64,000 bases of DNA. Source: an uncultured Eubacteriales bacterium. Its GTDB lineage: Bacteria; Bacillota; Clostridia; Oscillospirales; Oscillospiraceae. The stretch lies in the NCBI GenBank assembly GCA_900545495.1, contig UQZJ01000005.1:1-64000 (forward strand), read 5' to 3'. Position 1 is the stretch's first letter; every line of letters starts with the position of its first letter. Positions 35,322-44,784 of the stretch are shown here, one piece after another. Position numbers and translations under genes: made by a program. The notes beneath the pieces were generated by a model. It was not told where the DNA came from, did no database searches, and saw only the letters and a list, made by a program, of their open reading frames with translations.

Positions 35322-35915
35322 ATGCCCGAAAAAGAAATGTCAACTGTCGCACGTCCCGCTTTCAGCACCTATTCCCTGACTGTCTGCGCCCTGCTGACCG
35401 CCATGAGCGTGGTGCTGGCGCGGGTGCTGACCCTCATCCCGGCGGAAACCACCCGCATCTCGCTGGAGGCGCTGCCCATCGTGCTGGCGGGTCTGCTGTG
35501 CGGCCCCATCCCCGGCGCGCTGGTGGGCTTCGCCGCCGATCTGATCGGCTGCCTGTTCTCCCCCTTCGGCTATAACCCCATCTTCTGCCTGCCGCCCATC
35601 CTGTACGGCCTGCTGGCCGGTCTGGCGCGGCGCTATGTGCTGGAGAAAAGCACCCTGCCCCGGACAGCGCTGGCCTTCTTCCCTGCGGCGCTGCTGGGCT
35701 CCGTCCTGTGGCAGAGCATGGCGCTGGCGCTGGTATACGGCGGCGAGGCGAAAGAGGCATTTTTCCTGGCAAAGCTGGTGTCCCGCGGCATCCAGTTCGC
35801 CCTGACCGCTTCGGTGGATACCCTCATTGTGTGGCTGCTGCTGCGGCGCGGCGCACTCAGCGGCGTACAGCGGCACATTCAGGCCAAGGGAGGCAGAAAG
35901 CATGACGATCCGTGA
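35322..35915 (+). CDS. folT: Folate ECF transporter S-component
   Basis: A 197-residue membrane protein with about six hydrophobic helices. The start of helix 1 (LTVCALLTAMSVVLARVL) and LGLxxDLIG-like sequence (GALVGFAADLIGCLF, YNPIFCLPPILYGLLAGLARR) are characteristic of ECF S-components. Folate specificity follows from the THF riboswitch and the overlapping folC. It would work with a shared EcfAAT module, which is not in this window. The start ATG 35322 has AAGGAGG seven bases upstream, inside the regulatory hairpin. Confidence 0.9.
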   Translation: MPEKEMSTVARPAFSTYSLTVCALLTAMSVVLARVLTLIPAETTRISLEALPIVLAGLLCGPIPGALVGFAADLIGCLFSPFGYNPIFCLPPILYGLLAGLARRYVLEKSTLPRTALAFFPAALLGSVLWQSMALALVYGGEAKEAFFLAKLVSRGIQFALTASVDTLIVWLLLRRGALSGVQRHIQAKGGRKHDDP

Positions 35916-37167
35916 GGCGCTGGCCTACATCCATGCGGTGGATTGGCGGCGCAGCAAGCCGGGGCTCCGGCGCATCCACGAGCTGTTGGAAAAGCTGGGA
36001 CATCCGGAACGGACAGTACGGTTCGTTCACGTCACCGGCACCAACGGTAAGGGCTCCACCTGCGCCATGCTGGCATCCATCCTGCAAGCCGCGGGGTATC
36101 GCACGGGGCTGTACACATCGCCCTACATCTTCCGCTTTAACGAGCGGATGCAGGTGGACGGTCAGGAGATCCCCGACGAGGAGCTGTGCGCCATCACGGA
36201 GGAGGTGCGGCCGCTGGCGGACAGCATGGCTGACCACCCCTCGGAGTTTGAGATGGTGACCGCCATCGCCTTCACATGGTTTGCCCGGCGTAAGTGCGAC
36301 ATCGTGGTGTGCGAGGTGGGCATGGGCGGCGAGTTCGACGCCACCAACGCCATCCCCGCGCCGGAGGCCGCCGTGCTGTGCAACATCGGTCTGGATCACA
36401 CGACCTATCTGGGCGATACCGTGGAAAAGATCGCCGCCACCAAGTCCGGCATCATCAAGCCCGGCTGTGAGGCGGTGCTGTACCCCTGCGCGCCGTCTGT
36501 TGCGGAGATCGTATCCGCACGATGCCGCTCCTGCGGCGTCACGCTGCATCCGGTGGATATGGACACCCTCTCCCCTCTCGCCCATTCGCTGGACGGGCAG
36601 GCCTTCAATTTCGGTGACCTGACCGATCTGCACCTGCCGCTGCTGGGCCGGATGCAGCTGTACAACGCCGCCACAGCGCTGACGGTAACGGAGGTGCTGC
36701 GTCGCCGTGGCTGGCACATCGACGAAAACGCGGTGCGGCAGGGTCTGGCGCAGGTGCGCTGGCCCGTCCGCTTCGAGGTGGTGCGGCGGGAGCCGCTGGT
36801 GGTCATGGACGGTGGGCATAACCCCCAGTGCATGGCAGCGCTGGTGGAGAATATCGCGGATTACCTGTCCGATCGGCCGCTGACCGTCCTCACCGGCGTA
36901 ATGGGTGACAAGGACTACGCCCATATGTACACCCCGCTCCTGCCCTATACGGCCCGGTTCATCACCGTGACGCCGGACAACCCCCGCGCACTGCCGGCGC
37001 AGGAGCTGGCGGCCTATCTATCGCCGCTTGGCAAGCCGGTAACGGCCTGCGGCTCTGTGGCGGACGGCGCGGCGCTGGCGCTGGACAGCACGCCTCCTGA
37101 CGGTGCGATACTGTGCTGCGGCTCCCTCTATCTCATGGGTGAGGCCGAGGCGGCGCTGGTACCCTGA
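35902..37167 (+). CDS. folC: Folylpolyglutamate synthase/dihydrofolate synthase
   Basis: A 421-residue Mur-ligase-family enzyme that adds glutamates to folate so that it is retained in the cell. The P-loop is VTGTNGKGSTCAML (about 43-56). The FPGS signature EVGMGGEFDATN and the DH-type HNP motif (VVMDGGHNPQCM) are present. ATG 35902 overlaps the folT end by 14 bases and follows GGGAGGCAGAAAGC. Co-expression with folT under the THF riboswitch fits uptake followed by trapping. Confidence 0.95.
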   Translation: MTIREALAYIHAVDWRRSKPGLRRIHELLEKLGHPERTVRFVHVTGTNGKGSTCAMLASILQAAGYRTGLYTSPYIFRFNERMQVDGQEIPDEELCAITEEVRPLADSMADHPSEFEMVTAIAFTWFARRKCDIVVCEVGMGGEFDATNAIPAPEAAVLCNIGLDHTTYLGDTVEKIAATKSGIIKPGCEAVLYPCAPSVAEIVSARCRSCGVTLHPVDMDTLSPLAHSLDGQAFNFGDLTDLHLPLLGRMQLYNAATALTVTEVLRRRGWHIDENAVRQGLAQVRWPVRFEVVRREPLVVMDGGHNPQCMAALVENIADYLSDRPLTVLTGVMGDKDYAHMYTPLLPYTARFITVTPDNPRALPAQELAAYLSPLGKPVTACGSVADGAALALDSTPPDGAILCCGSLYLMGEAEAALVP

Positions 37168-37174
37168 AAAACGC

Positions 37175-37214
37175 AAAAAAGAAAGGCACGGCAACTGCCG
37201 TGTCTTTCTTTTTT
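37175..37214. terminator. Bidirectional terminator after folC
   Basis: An A6 run, GAAAGGCACGGCA, a two-base loop, TGCCGTGTCTTTC and a T6 run. It serves folC and the convergent DUF4430 gene. Confidence 0.9.
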
Positions 37215-37238
37215 ACGTCATGCGCCTTGCAGTCCGTA

Positions 37239-37712
37239 TCAGCCCTCGGTAGCTGCTGCCGCCTCGCCCTTCAGTGTGTAGGTCGCACCAGCCTCGATGT
37301 TGGTGGAATCCACACCGGTGGAGGCATACTCGCCGTTGATGTAGAACGCCCAGTAGGCGCCGTCCGCATCATAGTCCAGCGTCACACCGTTGACCGTCTT
37401 GATATACAGACCGTACTCGGTGGTGTCGCCTGCCACGATGCCCAGATCCAGCAGCGCTTCGCCCACGGTGGCCTTGTCGGTGTTCACCGTGAACTTGATG
37501 GAGGTGCCGTCCAGCTGCACGACCTCCACGGTAAAGGCGGTCTTGCCCTCGCCAACAGTAGCGCCGTCGGCCACAACACCATCGGTCACAACGTTGGCAT
37601 CATCACCGGCGCCGCCGTTGTCCTGCTCCTTATTGCCGCAGGCGGCCAGCGCCAGCACCATCACCAGTGCCAGCAGCAGCGCCAGCAGCTTGTTCAGTCC
37701 ATTCTTTTTCAT
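37239..37712 (-). CDS. Lipoprotein with DUF4430 (transcobalamin-like) domain
   Basis: A 157-residue lipoprotein: a signal sequence with lipobox LAAC (Cys at about 25), a short acidic linker, then a DUF4430 domain (about 60-152) with VGEALLDLGIV, YGLYIKTVNGV and YWAFYINGEYASTGVDSTNIEAGATYTL. DUF4430 shares its fold with the C-terminal domain of human transcobalamin and intrinsic factor, so corrinoid binding is possible but unproven. It starts 6 bases after the thiN stop with AAAGGAG, so it is co-transcribed with thiamine pyrophosphokinase, an odd pairing. Confidence 0.85.
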   Translation of the reverse strand: MKKNGLNKLLALLLALVMVLALAACGNKEQDNGGAGDDANVVTDGVVADGATVGEGKTAFTVEVVQLDGTSIKFTVNTDKATVGEALLDLGIVAGDTTEYGLYIKTVNGVTLDYDADGAYWAFYINGEYASTGVDSTNIEAGATYTLKGEAAAATEG

Positions 37713-37718
37713 GTTCTT

Positions 37719-38336
37719 TTACTCCTTTTCGATCAAACCTATCAGCAAACTGCCCTGCGTGACAGCCACGCGGACAGGGTTGCCCACAAAATGATTACTG
37801 ACGCCCAGCGGGAACGACGCCGTCAGCACCGTGTCATGCGCAGTGTACTGCCCGCCCTCGATGGTCACGCCCTGCGCATCCGCACCCATACAGAACACGG
37901 ACACAATGCCCTTTTCCCGGGCCGGGAGGGTGATCTCACCGCCGCAAATGGCGGTAAACTGCTCCCCATCGCCATACAGCCAGCCCCGTGCACCGTGCGC
38001 CGCCAGATACAGCAGGCACTGTAAATTCGCAATGGTGTGGTCGGTGCGGCGGCCGCCCATGCCGCCATAGAGGTGGAACTCCGTCTCGCCCCGGGCAAGC
38101 CCCTCCTTGATGGCCAGCATCATGTCGGTGTCGTCCTTTTCCACCGGTACGCGGCGGATATGGGCAAAGTCCGGTACGGTGTGCAGGGAATCAAAATCCC
38201 CCAGCAGCAGGTCGGGCGTCAGCCCCTCCCCCCTGCACGGCTCCCAGCCGCCGTCGGCGGCAATGATGATATCCCCCGGTACGGGACGTTGGGAAAGGCC
38301 GTAAAAGCTGCCCGCGCCGAAAATATAACAGGCCAT
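37719..38336 (-). CDS. thiN: Thiamine pyrophosphokinase
   Basis: A 205-residue enzyme that makes thiamine diphosphate from thiamine and ATP. Typical motifs: IIAADGGW near the start, LLLGDFDSL, VEKDDTDMMLAIKEGL, GGRRTDHTIANLQ, and GVSNHFVGNPVRVAVTQGSLL at the end. ATG 38336 was chosen over the upstream in-frame start because AAAGGAGCG lies about 11 bases before it and the family begins near this residue. The DUF4430 lipoprotein gene follows at once. Confidence 0.93.
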   Translation of the reverse strand: MACYIFGAGSFYGLSQRPVPGDIIIAADGGWEPCRGEGLTPDLLLGDFDSLHTVPDFAHIRRVPVEKDDTDMMLAIKEGLARGETEFHLYGGMGGRRTDHTIANLQCLLYLAAHGARGWLYGDGEQFTAICGGEITLPAREKGIVSVFCMGADAQGVTIEGGQYTAHDTVLTASFPLGVSNHFVGNPVRVAVTQGSLLIGLIEKE

Positions 38337-38352
38337 CTGCGCTCCGCTCCTT

Positions 38353-39912
38353 TCACATCCACATGGCGAACAGCCGCAGCACGTCGCCGGCCACACGGAG
38401 GTACCACGGCCGCGCCTTGATACGCTCCGGCGTTACCTGCTCGCTTTGCTGGAGGATCTGATCCATGTCCTCCAGCAGCGATTCGATGGCGGGCATCCGG
38501 TAGAGGATCTCGCCGCACTCGAAGTGCAGCTGGAAGCTGCGGAAATCCATGTTCACCGAGCCGATAAACGCCGCCTCTCGGTCCACCATCACGGTCTTAC
38601 CATGGATAAGCCCCGGCGTGTAAGTATATATCTTCACACCGTGTTCTGTCAACTCCGGAAAATAACTCTGTGCCACCTGATAGGCAAATTTGTGATCCGG
38701 GATGCCCGGCATCATCAGGCGCACATCCACACCGCTGTCTCCGGCCAGACACAGCGCCTTGATCATGGATTCGTCAATGGCCAGATACGGTGTGGTGATA
38801 TACACCGTCTGCCGCGCCCGCGAGATCATCTGGAGGAACACATCCTCCGCCGTGGCGTCCGGGTTATTGTCCGGCCCGTCCACCACCGTCTGGCAGAAGC
38901 CGTCGGACAGGGCATGGTGCATGGGACGGTAATAGTCGTGCTCACTGTGCATTTCACCGCCCAGCCGCTCCCACATGAAGATAAACTCCCGTGTCAGCCC
39001 CCACGCGCCCTCGCCCTCCAGCCGGACGCCGCAGTCCTTCCAGTAGCCGAAGCGCTGGATGATATCGGCGTACTCGTCGGCAATATTGGCGCCGCCGGTG
39101 TAGGCGATATCACCGTCGATGCAGGTGATCTTCCGGTGGTCGCGGTAGTTGAAGTACAGGCGGTTCACATAGTGGTGTACCGGATTGAAGACGATGACCT
39201 CCACGCCGGCACGGCGCAGCGCCTCCACCTTCTCCGCCGGCATACGCATCATGCTGCCGAAGTCGTCAAAGATCAGCTTGATCTCTACGCCCTGCCCGCT
39301 CTTCCGCCGCAGGACATCCGTCAGGCGGTCCCACAGCTCGCCCTCCGCCATGATGAAGTACTCCAGAAAGATGAAACGCTCCGCCCGCTCCATGGCGTCC
39401 AGCATATCCTCCAGAAATTTTTGGCCCGTTTGCAGGTATGTCGCCCGCGTATTTCTGTAAAGTGAGAACCCTTTGCCGTTTAGGTATGACGCCATTCCTG
39501 CCCATTGGGGTGTGGTCTGCCGCAGCTTTTCGATATTGAGTCGGCTCTCCTCCAGCTTATAGGCAGGCTCCTGCGGCAGCGGCAGCTTTTTCAAGTCCAG
39601 ACGCTTGGATTGACACCCGCCGTTCCACAGCCAGTAGAGGATCAGCCCCACCACAGGCAGGAACAGGATCAGGAATATCCACCCCACCTTGTAGCTGGTA
39701 GTACCGGGCTTCGTCCAGATATACACGGCATAGGCAAAGGCCAGCACCTCCAAGATCGTATAGGCCAGCGCCGCCCGCTGCTTGAGGAGCAGGCTCAGGA
39801 GGAACACCAGTGACAGCTGTGCCGCCAGCAGCACGGCTACCAATACCAGACGCAGCGCCGCGGATATCCGGCGCTCGGTTCTCTGTTGGATCTTCGGCTT
39901 TCTCACGGTCAT
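38353..39912 (-). CDS. cls: Cardiolipin synthase
   Basis: A 519-residue PLD-superfamily phosphatidyltransferase. Two N-terminal membrane helices (about 15-75) precede the two catalytic HKD motifs: DHRKITCIDGDIAYTGGANI and IHGKTVMVDREAAFIGSVNMD. It joins phosphatidylglycerol molecules to make cardiolipin at the membrane. It is the upstream gene of the cls-thiN-DUF4430 run on the minus strand, with only 16 bases to thiN. Confidence 0.95.
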   Translation of the reverse strand: MTVRKPKIQQRTERRISAALRLVLVAVLLAAQLSLVFLLSLLLKQRAALAYTILEVLAFAYAVYIWTKPGTTSYKVGWIFLILFLPVVGLILYWLWNGGCQSKRLDLKKLPLPQEPAYKLEESRLNIEKLRQTTPQWAGMASYLNGKGFSLYRNTRATYLQTGQKFLEDMLDAMERAERFIFLEYFIMAEGELWDRLTDVLRRKSGQGVEIKLIFDDFGSMMRMPAEKVEALRRAGVEVIVFNPVHHYVNRLYFNYRDHRKITCIDGDIAYTGGANIADEYADIIQRFGYWKDCGVRLEGEGAWGLTREFIFMWERLGGEMHSEHDYYRPMHHALSDGFCQTVVDGPDNNPDATAEDVFLQMISRARQTVYITTPYLAIDESMIKALCLAGDSGVDVRLMMPGIPDHKFAYQVAQSYFPELTEHGVKIYTYTPGLIHGKTVMVDREAAFIGSVNMDFRSFQLHFECGEILYRMPAIESLLEDMDQILQQSEQVTPERIKARPWYLRVAGDVLRLFAMWM

Positions 39913-39944
39913 TCCTCCCTTTCACATTTTATGGCGTCGGCCGG

Positions 39945-41396
39945 TTACTCCTGCGAGCTGCGCAGCAGATGCTGCTGGATATCCCACAGCTTATCGGACA
40001 GATCCACATAGTATTTGTGTGGATAGTCGAAGCGCTTCACCTCGTCCCACAGGGTGTCCACCTGCTGACGGCAATACTCCCGGATCTCCTGCAGTGACGG
40101 ACTCTTGTACACGCACTTACCCTGCAGGAACACGGGCACCAGCAGCTCCCGCGCCTCAAAATTGTGGACGCGTTTTTTCTTCCAAGTGGCCAGCGGGTCG
40201 AAGATGGTGATATCCTTCGTATCGTCCACCGTCTCGTCGTGGAGCGTCATGTAGTCCGCAATGGCCTTGCCGGAATCCCGCCCGTAGAAGCGGTAGACCT
40301 TCTTGAAGTGGGGTACGGTGATCTTCTCCACGTTTTCGCTGACCTTGATCTTGGGCACCACAGTGCCGTCTGGCTCCTCAATGGCAACCAGCTTATACAC
40401 GCCGCCGAATACAGGCTCGGATTTAGCGGTGATGAGCCGCTCGCCCACGCCGAACATATCGATCTGTGCGCCCTGTAGCAGCATATCCTGAATGAGATAC
40501 TCATCCAGCGAGTTGGACACGGAGATCTTGCACTCCGTCCAGCCCGCGTCGTCCAGCATCTTCCGCGCCTTCTGGGTCAGATAGGCCAAGTCGCCGGAGT
40601 CCAGACGGATACCGCACTTGGTGATGCCCATCGGCTTGAGGATCTCGTCAAAGGCACGGATGGCGTTGGGAATACCGGAGTGCAGTGTGTTGTAGGTGTC
40701 CACCAACAGCGTGGCGTTGGTGGGATACAGGCGGCAATACGCCTTGAACGCCTCCAGCTCGCTGGGGAACATCTGCACCCATGCGTGGGCCATGGTGCCG
40801 CCGGCGGGCACACCGTACATCTCGTCCGACAGCGTGCAGGCCGTACCTGCCACGCCGCCGATAAACGCAGCGCGTGCGCCTACGATGGCTGCGTCCGCAC
40901 CCTGCGCCCGGCGGGAGCCGAACTCCAGCACCGTCCGGCCGCGGGCGGCACGGTTGATGCGGTTGGCCTTCGTGGCGATCAGGCTCTGGTGATTGATGGT
41001 CAGCAGTGTGAAGGTCTCAATGAGCTGCGCCTCAATGGCCGGTGCGCGCACCACCACCAGCGGCTCCTTGGGGAACACCGGCGTTCCCTCCGGGATGGCG
41101 TAGATATCGCCGGTAAAACGGAAGTCCCGCAGATAGGCCAGAAACTCCTCGCAGAAGATACCGCGGCCCCGGAGGTAGGCGATATCCGCGTCGGTGAAGT
41201 GCAGGTTTTCGATATAGTCGATGAGCTGCTCCAGCCCCGCCGTGATGGCGTAGCCGCCGCCGTCCGGCACCTTACGGAAGAACACATCAAAGTAGACGAT
41301 GCGATCCTTGTAGCCGGTCTGGAAGTACCCGTTGCCCATAGTCAACTCGTAGAAGTCGCAGAGCATGGTCATGTTCAGCTTTTCTTCTGTTTTCAT
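39945..41396 (-). CDS. pncB: Nicotinate phosphoribosyltransferase
   Basis: A 484-residue NAPRTase of the Preiss-Handler NAD salvage route. Recognisable blocks: TMLCDFYELTMGNGYF, FDVFFRKVPDGGGYAI, EFGSRRAQGADAA, GTMAHAWVQMF, LLVDTYNT and GIRLDSGDLAYL. ATG 41396 is used; the in-frame ATG 17 codons upstream lies within the promoter's transcription start zone and is unlikely. It is followed by cls after 33 bases. Confidence 0.95.
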   Translation of the reverse strand: MKTEEKLNMTMLCDFYELTMGNGYFQTGYKDRIVYFDVFFRKVPDGGGYAITAGLEQLIDYIENLHFTDADIAYLRGRGIFCEEFLAYLRDFRFTGDIYAIPEGTPVFPKEPLVVVRAPAIEAQLIETFTLLTINHQSLIATKANRINRAARGRTVLEFGSRRAQGADAAIVGARAAFIGGVAGTACTLSDEMYGVPAGGTMAHAWVQMFPSELEAFKAYCRLYPTNATLLVDTYNTLHSGIPNAIRAFDEILKPMGITKCGIRLDSGDLAYLTQKARKMLDDAGWTECKISVSNSLDEYLIQDMLLQGAQIDMFGVGERLITAKSEPVFGGVYKLVAIEEPDGTVVPKIKVSENVEKITVPHFKKVYRFYGRDSGKAIADYMTLHDETVDDTKDITIFDPLATWKKKRVHNFEARELLVPVFLQGKCVYKSPSLQEIREYCRQQVDTLWDEVKRFDYPHKYYVDLSDKLWDIQQHLLRSSQE

Positions 41397-41447
41397 CCTC
41401 AATACCTCAAATCGGTCTTTGCGCGGCGCGCAAAGTGTATTGTTCAT

Positions 41448-41476
41448 ATTATACCGCGATTTTCCATTTTAGGCAA
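41448..41476 (-). promoter_or_regulatory. Promoter of pncB
   Basis: Minus strand: TTGCCT (41476-41471), 17 bases, TATAAT (41453-41448). Confidence 0.8.
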
Positions 41477-41577
41477 CCCTTGTCGCTTTTTCCGCTCCCT
41501 CACTGCGCGAAAAGGGACAGTCTGTCGTTTTCTATCCTCCACTCCAACCCGTCTGTGTCTATCCACAGCGGCATCGT

Positions 41578-41623
41578 ACACAAAAAAGAAACTCCGCCGT
41601 AGGGCGGAGTTTCTTTTTTGTGT
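41578..41623. terminator. Terminator after the butyrate operon
   Basis: Arms of 21 bp (41578-41598, 41603-41623) with A6 on one side and T6 on the other. Confidence 0.9.
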
Positions 41624-41637
41624 GTCAGAGATCCAAC

Positions 41638-42759
41638 TTACTTGGCGGCCTTGGCAGCCTTGATGGACTCGATCAGCTCGGGAACGACCTTGAACAGGTC
41701 ACCGACGATACCGTAGTCAGCCACCTCGAAGATGGGAGCGGTGTCGTTCTTGTTCACGGCGATGATGCACTCGGAATCCTGCATACCAGCCTTGTGCTGG
41801 ATAGCGCCGGAGATACCCAGAGCAACGTAGACCTTGGGATGGACGGTCTTGCCGGTCTGGCCGACCTGATGGTCAGCGGAGATCCAGCCAGAGTCCACGC
41901 AGGCGCGGGAGGAACCCACGACGCCGCCCAGCACCTCTGCCAGCTCCTCGGCCAGCTTGATGCCCTTCTCCACGTCCTTGGAGATACCACGGCCAACGGA
42001 CACGATGAAGTCGGCGCCGATCAGGTCAACCAGCTTCTTGGCGGCCTTGACGGTATCCACCACCTCGGTGTGGATGTCAGCAGCGGTCAGCTCGAACTTG
42101 GGCTCGATGATCTCCACGTTCTTGGGGCACTCGCGCTTCTTCATAACGCCGGGGCGAACGGTCGCCATAGCGGGACGGAAACGGGGGCAGATGATGGAGG
42201 CCATCAGGTGACCGCCGAACGCAGGACGGGTCATCTTCAGGTCGCGGGAGACGTCATGCGGCTCCTTGTTGATCATCACGGTACCCAGCTTCTCGATGCG
42301 CTCCTCGGGCAGCGTGGAGGCTTCCTTCAGGAAGCCCTTGTAGTTGGGCATATCGATGTCCAGGTGAGTGCAGTCCGCGCACAGACCGGTGTGCAGGCGG
42401 GCGGCGCAGCGGGGAGCCAGATCGCGGCCGATGTTGGAGGCGCCGAACAGCAGCACCTCGGGCTTCAGCTCCTCAACGGCCTCCACGATCACCTTGGTGT
42501 AGGCATCGGTGGTGAAGTCCTTCAGCAGGGGGGAATCATAGACATAGACCTTGTCTGCGCCATACTGGCCCAGCTCAGCGGCGATGCCCTTGACGTTGTC
42601 GCCCAGCAGGATGCCGCACAGCTCCACGCCCAGCTCATTGGCCAGCTTCCGGCCCTCGGAGATCAGTTCGAAGGTAGTGGGCATCATCACGCCCTGACGC
42701 TGCTCGCAGAAAACCCATACGTTTTTGAAGGCAGCGGTATCAGCACTATTAAAAGCCAT
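41638..42759 (-). CDS. etfA: Electron transfer flavoprotein alpha subunit
   Basis: A 373-residue EtfA. The C-terminal FAD-binding domain shows VGRGISKDVEKGIKLAEELAEVLGG, SSRACVDSGWI, DHQVGQTGKTVHPKVYVALGISGAIQHKAGM and the terminal VVPELIESIKAAK. It is the last gene of crt-hbd-bcd-etfB-etfA. With EtfB it forms the FAD heterodimer that, in clostridia, couples crotonyl-CoA reduction by Bcd to ferredoxin reduction (electron bifurcation). Confidence 0.96.
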   Translation of the reverse strand: MAFNSADTAAFKNVWVFCEQRQGVMMPTTFELISEGRKLANELGVELCGILLGDNVKGIAAELGQYGADKVYVYDSPLLKDFTTDAYTKVIVEAVEELKPEVLLFGASNIGRDLAPRCAARLHTGLCADCTHLDIDMPNYKGFLKEASTLPEERIEKLGTVMINKEPHDVSRDLKMTRPAFGGHLMASIICPRFRPAMATVRPGVMKKRECPKNVEIIEPKFELTAADIHTEVVDTVKAAKKLVDLIGADFIVSVGRGISKDVEKGIKLAEELAEVLGGVVGSSRACVDSGWISADHQVGQTGKTVHPKVYVALGISGAIQHKAGMQDSECIIAVNKNDTAPIFEVADYGIVGDLFKVVPELIESIKAAKAAK

Positions 42760-42775
42760 TTTCGTTTCTCCTTCC

Positions 42776-43576
42776 TTAGATGATGTGCTTGGCAGCCAGA
42801 ATGCCTGCCAGCTTGTCGGTGGTAGCCTTGTCAGCGCCCTCGAGCATCATGCCCGCGCCCTTCTGAGGGGGCGTGAAGGAGGTCAGAATGTTGGTGGGAG
42901 AACCAGCCAGGCCGATCGTGCTCTTGTCGATCAGGGGGTGATCCTTCAGGGTCTCGTAGGTCATGGTGACCAGAGGCTTGCTGTAGCACTCGAACGCGCC
43001 GCCCACGGACAGGTAACGCGGGGTGTTCAGCTCCTTGATGCAGGTGATCATGCAGGGGGTCTTGACCTTGATGGTCATGTAGCCGTCCTCCAGCATACGC
43101 TTGACGGTCAGGGTGTCGCCGTCCTTGGTGATCTCGCCGGCATAGGTGACCTGGGGCAGATGCAGCTTCTCAGCAATCTGGGGGCCGACCTGTGCGGTAT
43201 CGCCGTCGATGGCCTGACGGCCAGCCAGGATGAGGTCATCCTTCTCGATGCCGTAGGTGTCGATGGCAGCGGCGATGATCTGGGAGGTAGCGTAGGTATC
43301 GGAACCGCCGAACTCACGAGCGGTGACCAGAACGCCCTCGTCCACGCCCATGGCCATCAGCTCACGCAGCATGCCCTCTGCGGGAGGGGGACCCATGGTG
43401 AACGCCACGACCTTGCAGCCCAGCTCGTCCTTCAGAGCCAGAGCGGCCTCAACGGCGTTCATGTCATCAGGGTTGATGATGGTCTGCATGGACGCACGGT
43501 CCAGGGTGCCATCGGGGTTCACGGCCACCTTACCGGAGGTATCGGGAACCTGCTTAACAGTGACGATGATTTTCAT
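42776..43576 (-). CDS. etfB: Electron transfer flavoprotein beta subunit
   Basis: A 266-residue EtfB with MKIIVTVKQVPDTSGKVAVNPDGTLDR at the N terminus, DDLILAGRQAIDGDTAQVGPQIAE (nucleotide-binding signature) and a C-terminal arm. It pairs with EtfA, encoded 16 bases downstream, and lies 20 bases after bcd. Confidence 0.97.
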   Translation of the reverse strand: MKIIVTVKQVPDTSGKVAVNPDGTLDRASMQTIINPDDMNAVEAALALKDELGCKVVAFTMGPPPAEGMLRELMAMGVDEGVLVTAREFGGSDTYATSQIIAAAIDTYGIEKDDLILAGRQAIDGDTAQVGPQIAEKLHLPQVTYAGEITKDGDTLTVKRMLEDGYMTIKVKTPCMITCIKELNTPRYLSVGGAFECYSKPLVTMTYETLKDHPLIDKSTIGLAGSPTNILTSFTPPQKGAGMMLEGADKATTDKLAGILAAKHII

Positions 43577-43596
43577 TTTACCTTTTACCTCCTCAA

Positions 43597-44760
43597 TTAC
43601 TTAACGCCCAGATTGCTGGCGATGACCATGCGCTGGACCTCGGAAGTGCCCTCGTAGATCTCAGTGATCTTGGCATCGCGCATCATGCGCTCCACAGGAT
43701 ACTCACGGGTGTAACCGTAACCACCGAACAGCTGAACGGCGCGGCGGGTCACATCGGAAGCGGCCTCGGCGGCGAACAGCTTAGCCATGGCAGCATCCAT
43801 GGAGTACGGCTCGTGGTTCTGCTTCTTCATGGCAGCAGCGTAAACCACGTACTGAGCGGCCTGCATACGGGTGTGCATATCGGCCAGCTGGAACTGGGTG
43901 TTCTGGAACTGGGAGATGCGCTTACCGAACTGTACGCGCTCCTTGGTGTACTTGATGGCTTCCTCAACGGCGCCCTCGCCCAGACCCAGAGCCTGAGAAG
44001 CGATACCGATACGGCCGCCGTCCAGCGTCTTCATGGCGATTTTGAAGCCCTCGCCCTTCTTGCCCAGCATACGATCCTTGGGGATCACGCAATCCTCGAA
44101 GATCAGATCGCAGGTGGAGCTGCCGCGGATACCCATCTTCTTCTCGTGCTTGCCCTGAGAGAAGCCCTTGTCGTCCTTCTCCACGATGAAAGCGGAGATC
44201 TCCTTCATGGTGCGGCCGCGCTTATCGGTGGTCTTGCCGGTGACGGCGATGATGACAAAGGTATCAGCCACGTTGCCGTTGGTGATGAAGCACTTGGAGC
44301 CGTTCAGGATGTAGTTCTCGCCGGACTCATCCAGCACAGCGGTGGTCTGCTGACCCTGGGCGTCAGTACCGGCGCCGGGCTCGGTCAGACCGAAAGCACC
44401 GATCTTCTTGCCGGAGCACAGGTCGGGCAGATACTTCATCTTCTGCTCCTCGGTGCCGTTCTCAAAGATGGGGGCGGCGCACAGGGAGGTGTGGGCGGAA
44501 ACGATAACAGCGGTGGTGCCGCAGACCTTAGCCAGCTCCTCCACGCACATTGCATAGGACAGCACGTCGGCGCCAGCGCCGCCGTACTCCTTGGGGAAGT
44601 AAATGCCCATCATACCCAGCTTTGCCATCTTCTCGACGGTTTCCATGGGGAAGCGCTCTTCCTCGTCGATCTCGGCGGCCAGGGGCTTTACTTCGTTCTC
44701 TGCAAATTCGCGGTACATCTTGCGAACGAGCAGCTGTTCCTTAGTCAGATGGAAATCCAT
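43597..44760 (-). CDS. bcd: Acyl-CoA (butyryl-CoA) dehydrogenase
   Basis: A 387-residue acyl-CoA dehydrogenase that, in this operon context, reduces crotonyl-CoA to butyryl-CoA. Features: FGLTEPGAGTDAQGQQTTA, GSKCFITNG, the FAD/substrate loop FGKRISQFQNTQFQLADMHTRM, and the catalytic Glu in ITEIYEGTSEVQRMVIA. Neighbouring hbd, etfB and etfA support the butyrate assignment over a beta-oxidation role. Confidence 0.95.
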   Translation of the reverse strand: MDFHLTKEQLLVRKMYREFAENEVKPLAAEIDEEERFPMETVEKMAKLGMMGIYFPKEYGGAGADVLSYAMCVEELAKVCGTTAVIVSAHTSLCAAPIFENGTEEQKMKYLPDLCSGKKIGAFGLTEPGAGTDAQGQQTTAVLDESGENYILNGSKCFITNGNVADTFVIIAVTGKTTDKRGRTMKEISAFIVEKDDKGFSQGKHEKKMGIRGSSTCDLIFEDCVIPKDRMLGKKGEGFKIAMKTLDGGRIGIASQALGLGEGAVEEAIKYTKERVQFGKRISQFQNTQFQLADMHTRMQAAQYVVYAAAMKKQNHEPYSMDAAMAKLFAAEAASDVTRRAVQLFGGYGYTREYPVERMMRDAKITEIYEGTSEVQRMVIASNLGVK

Positions 44761-44784
44761 ACTCTTTTCTCCTTTTCCTGATTT

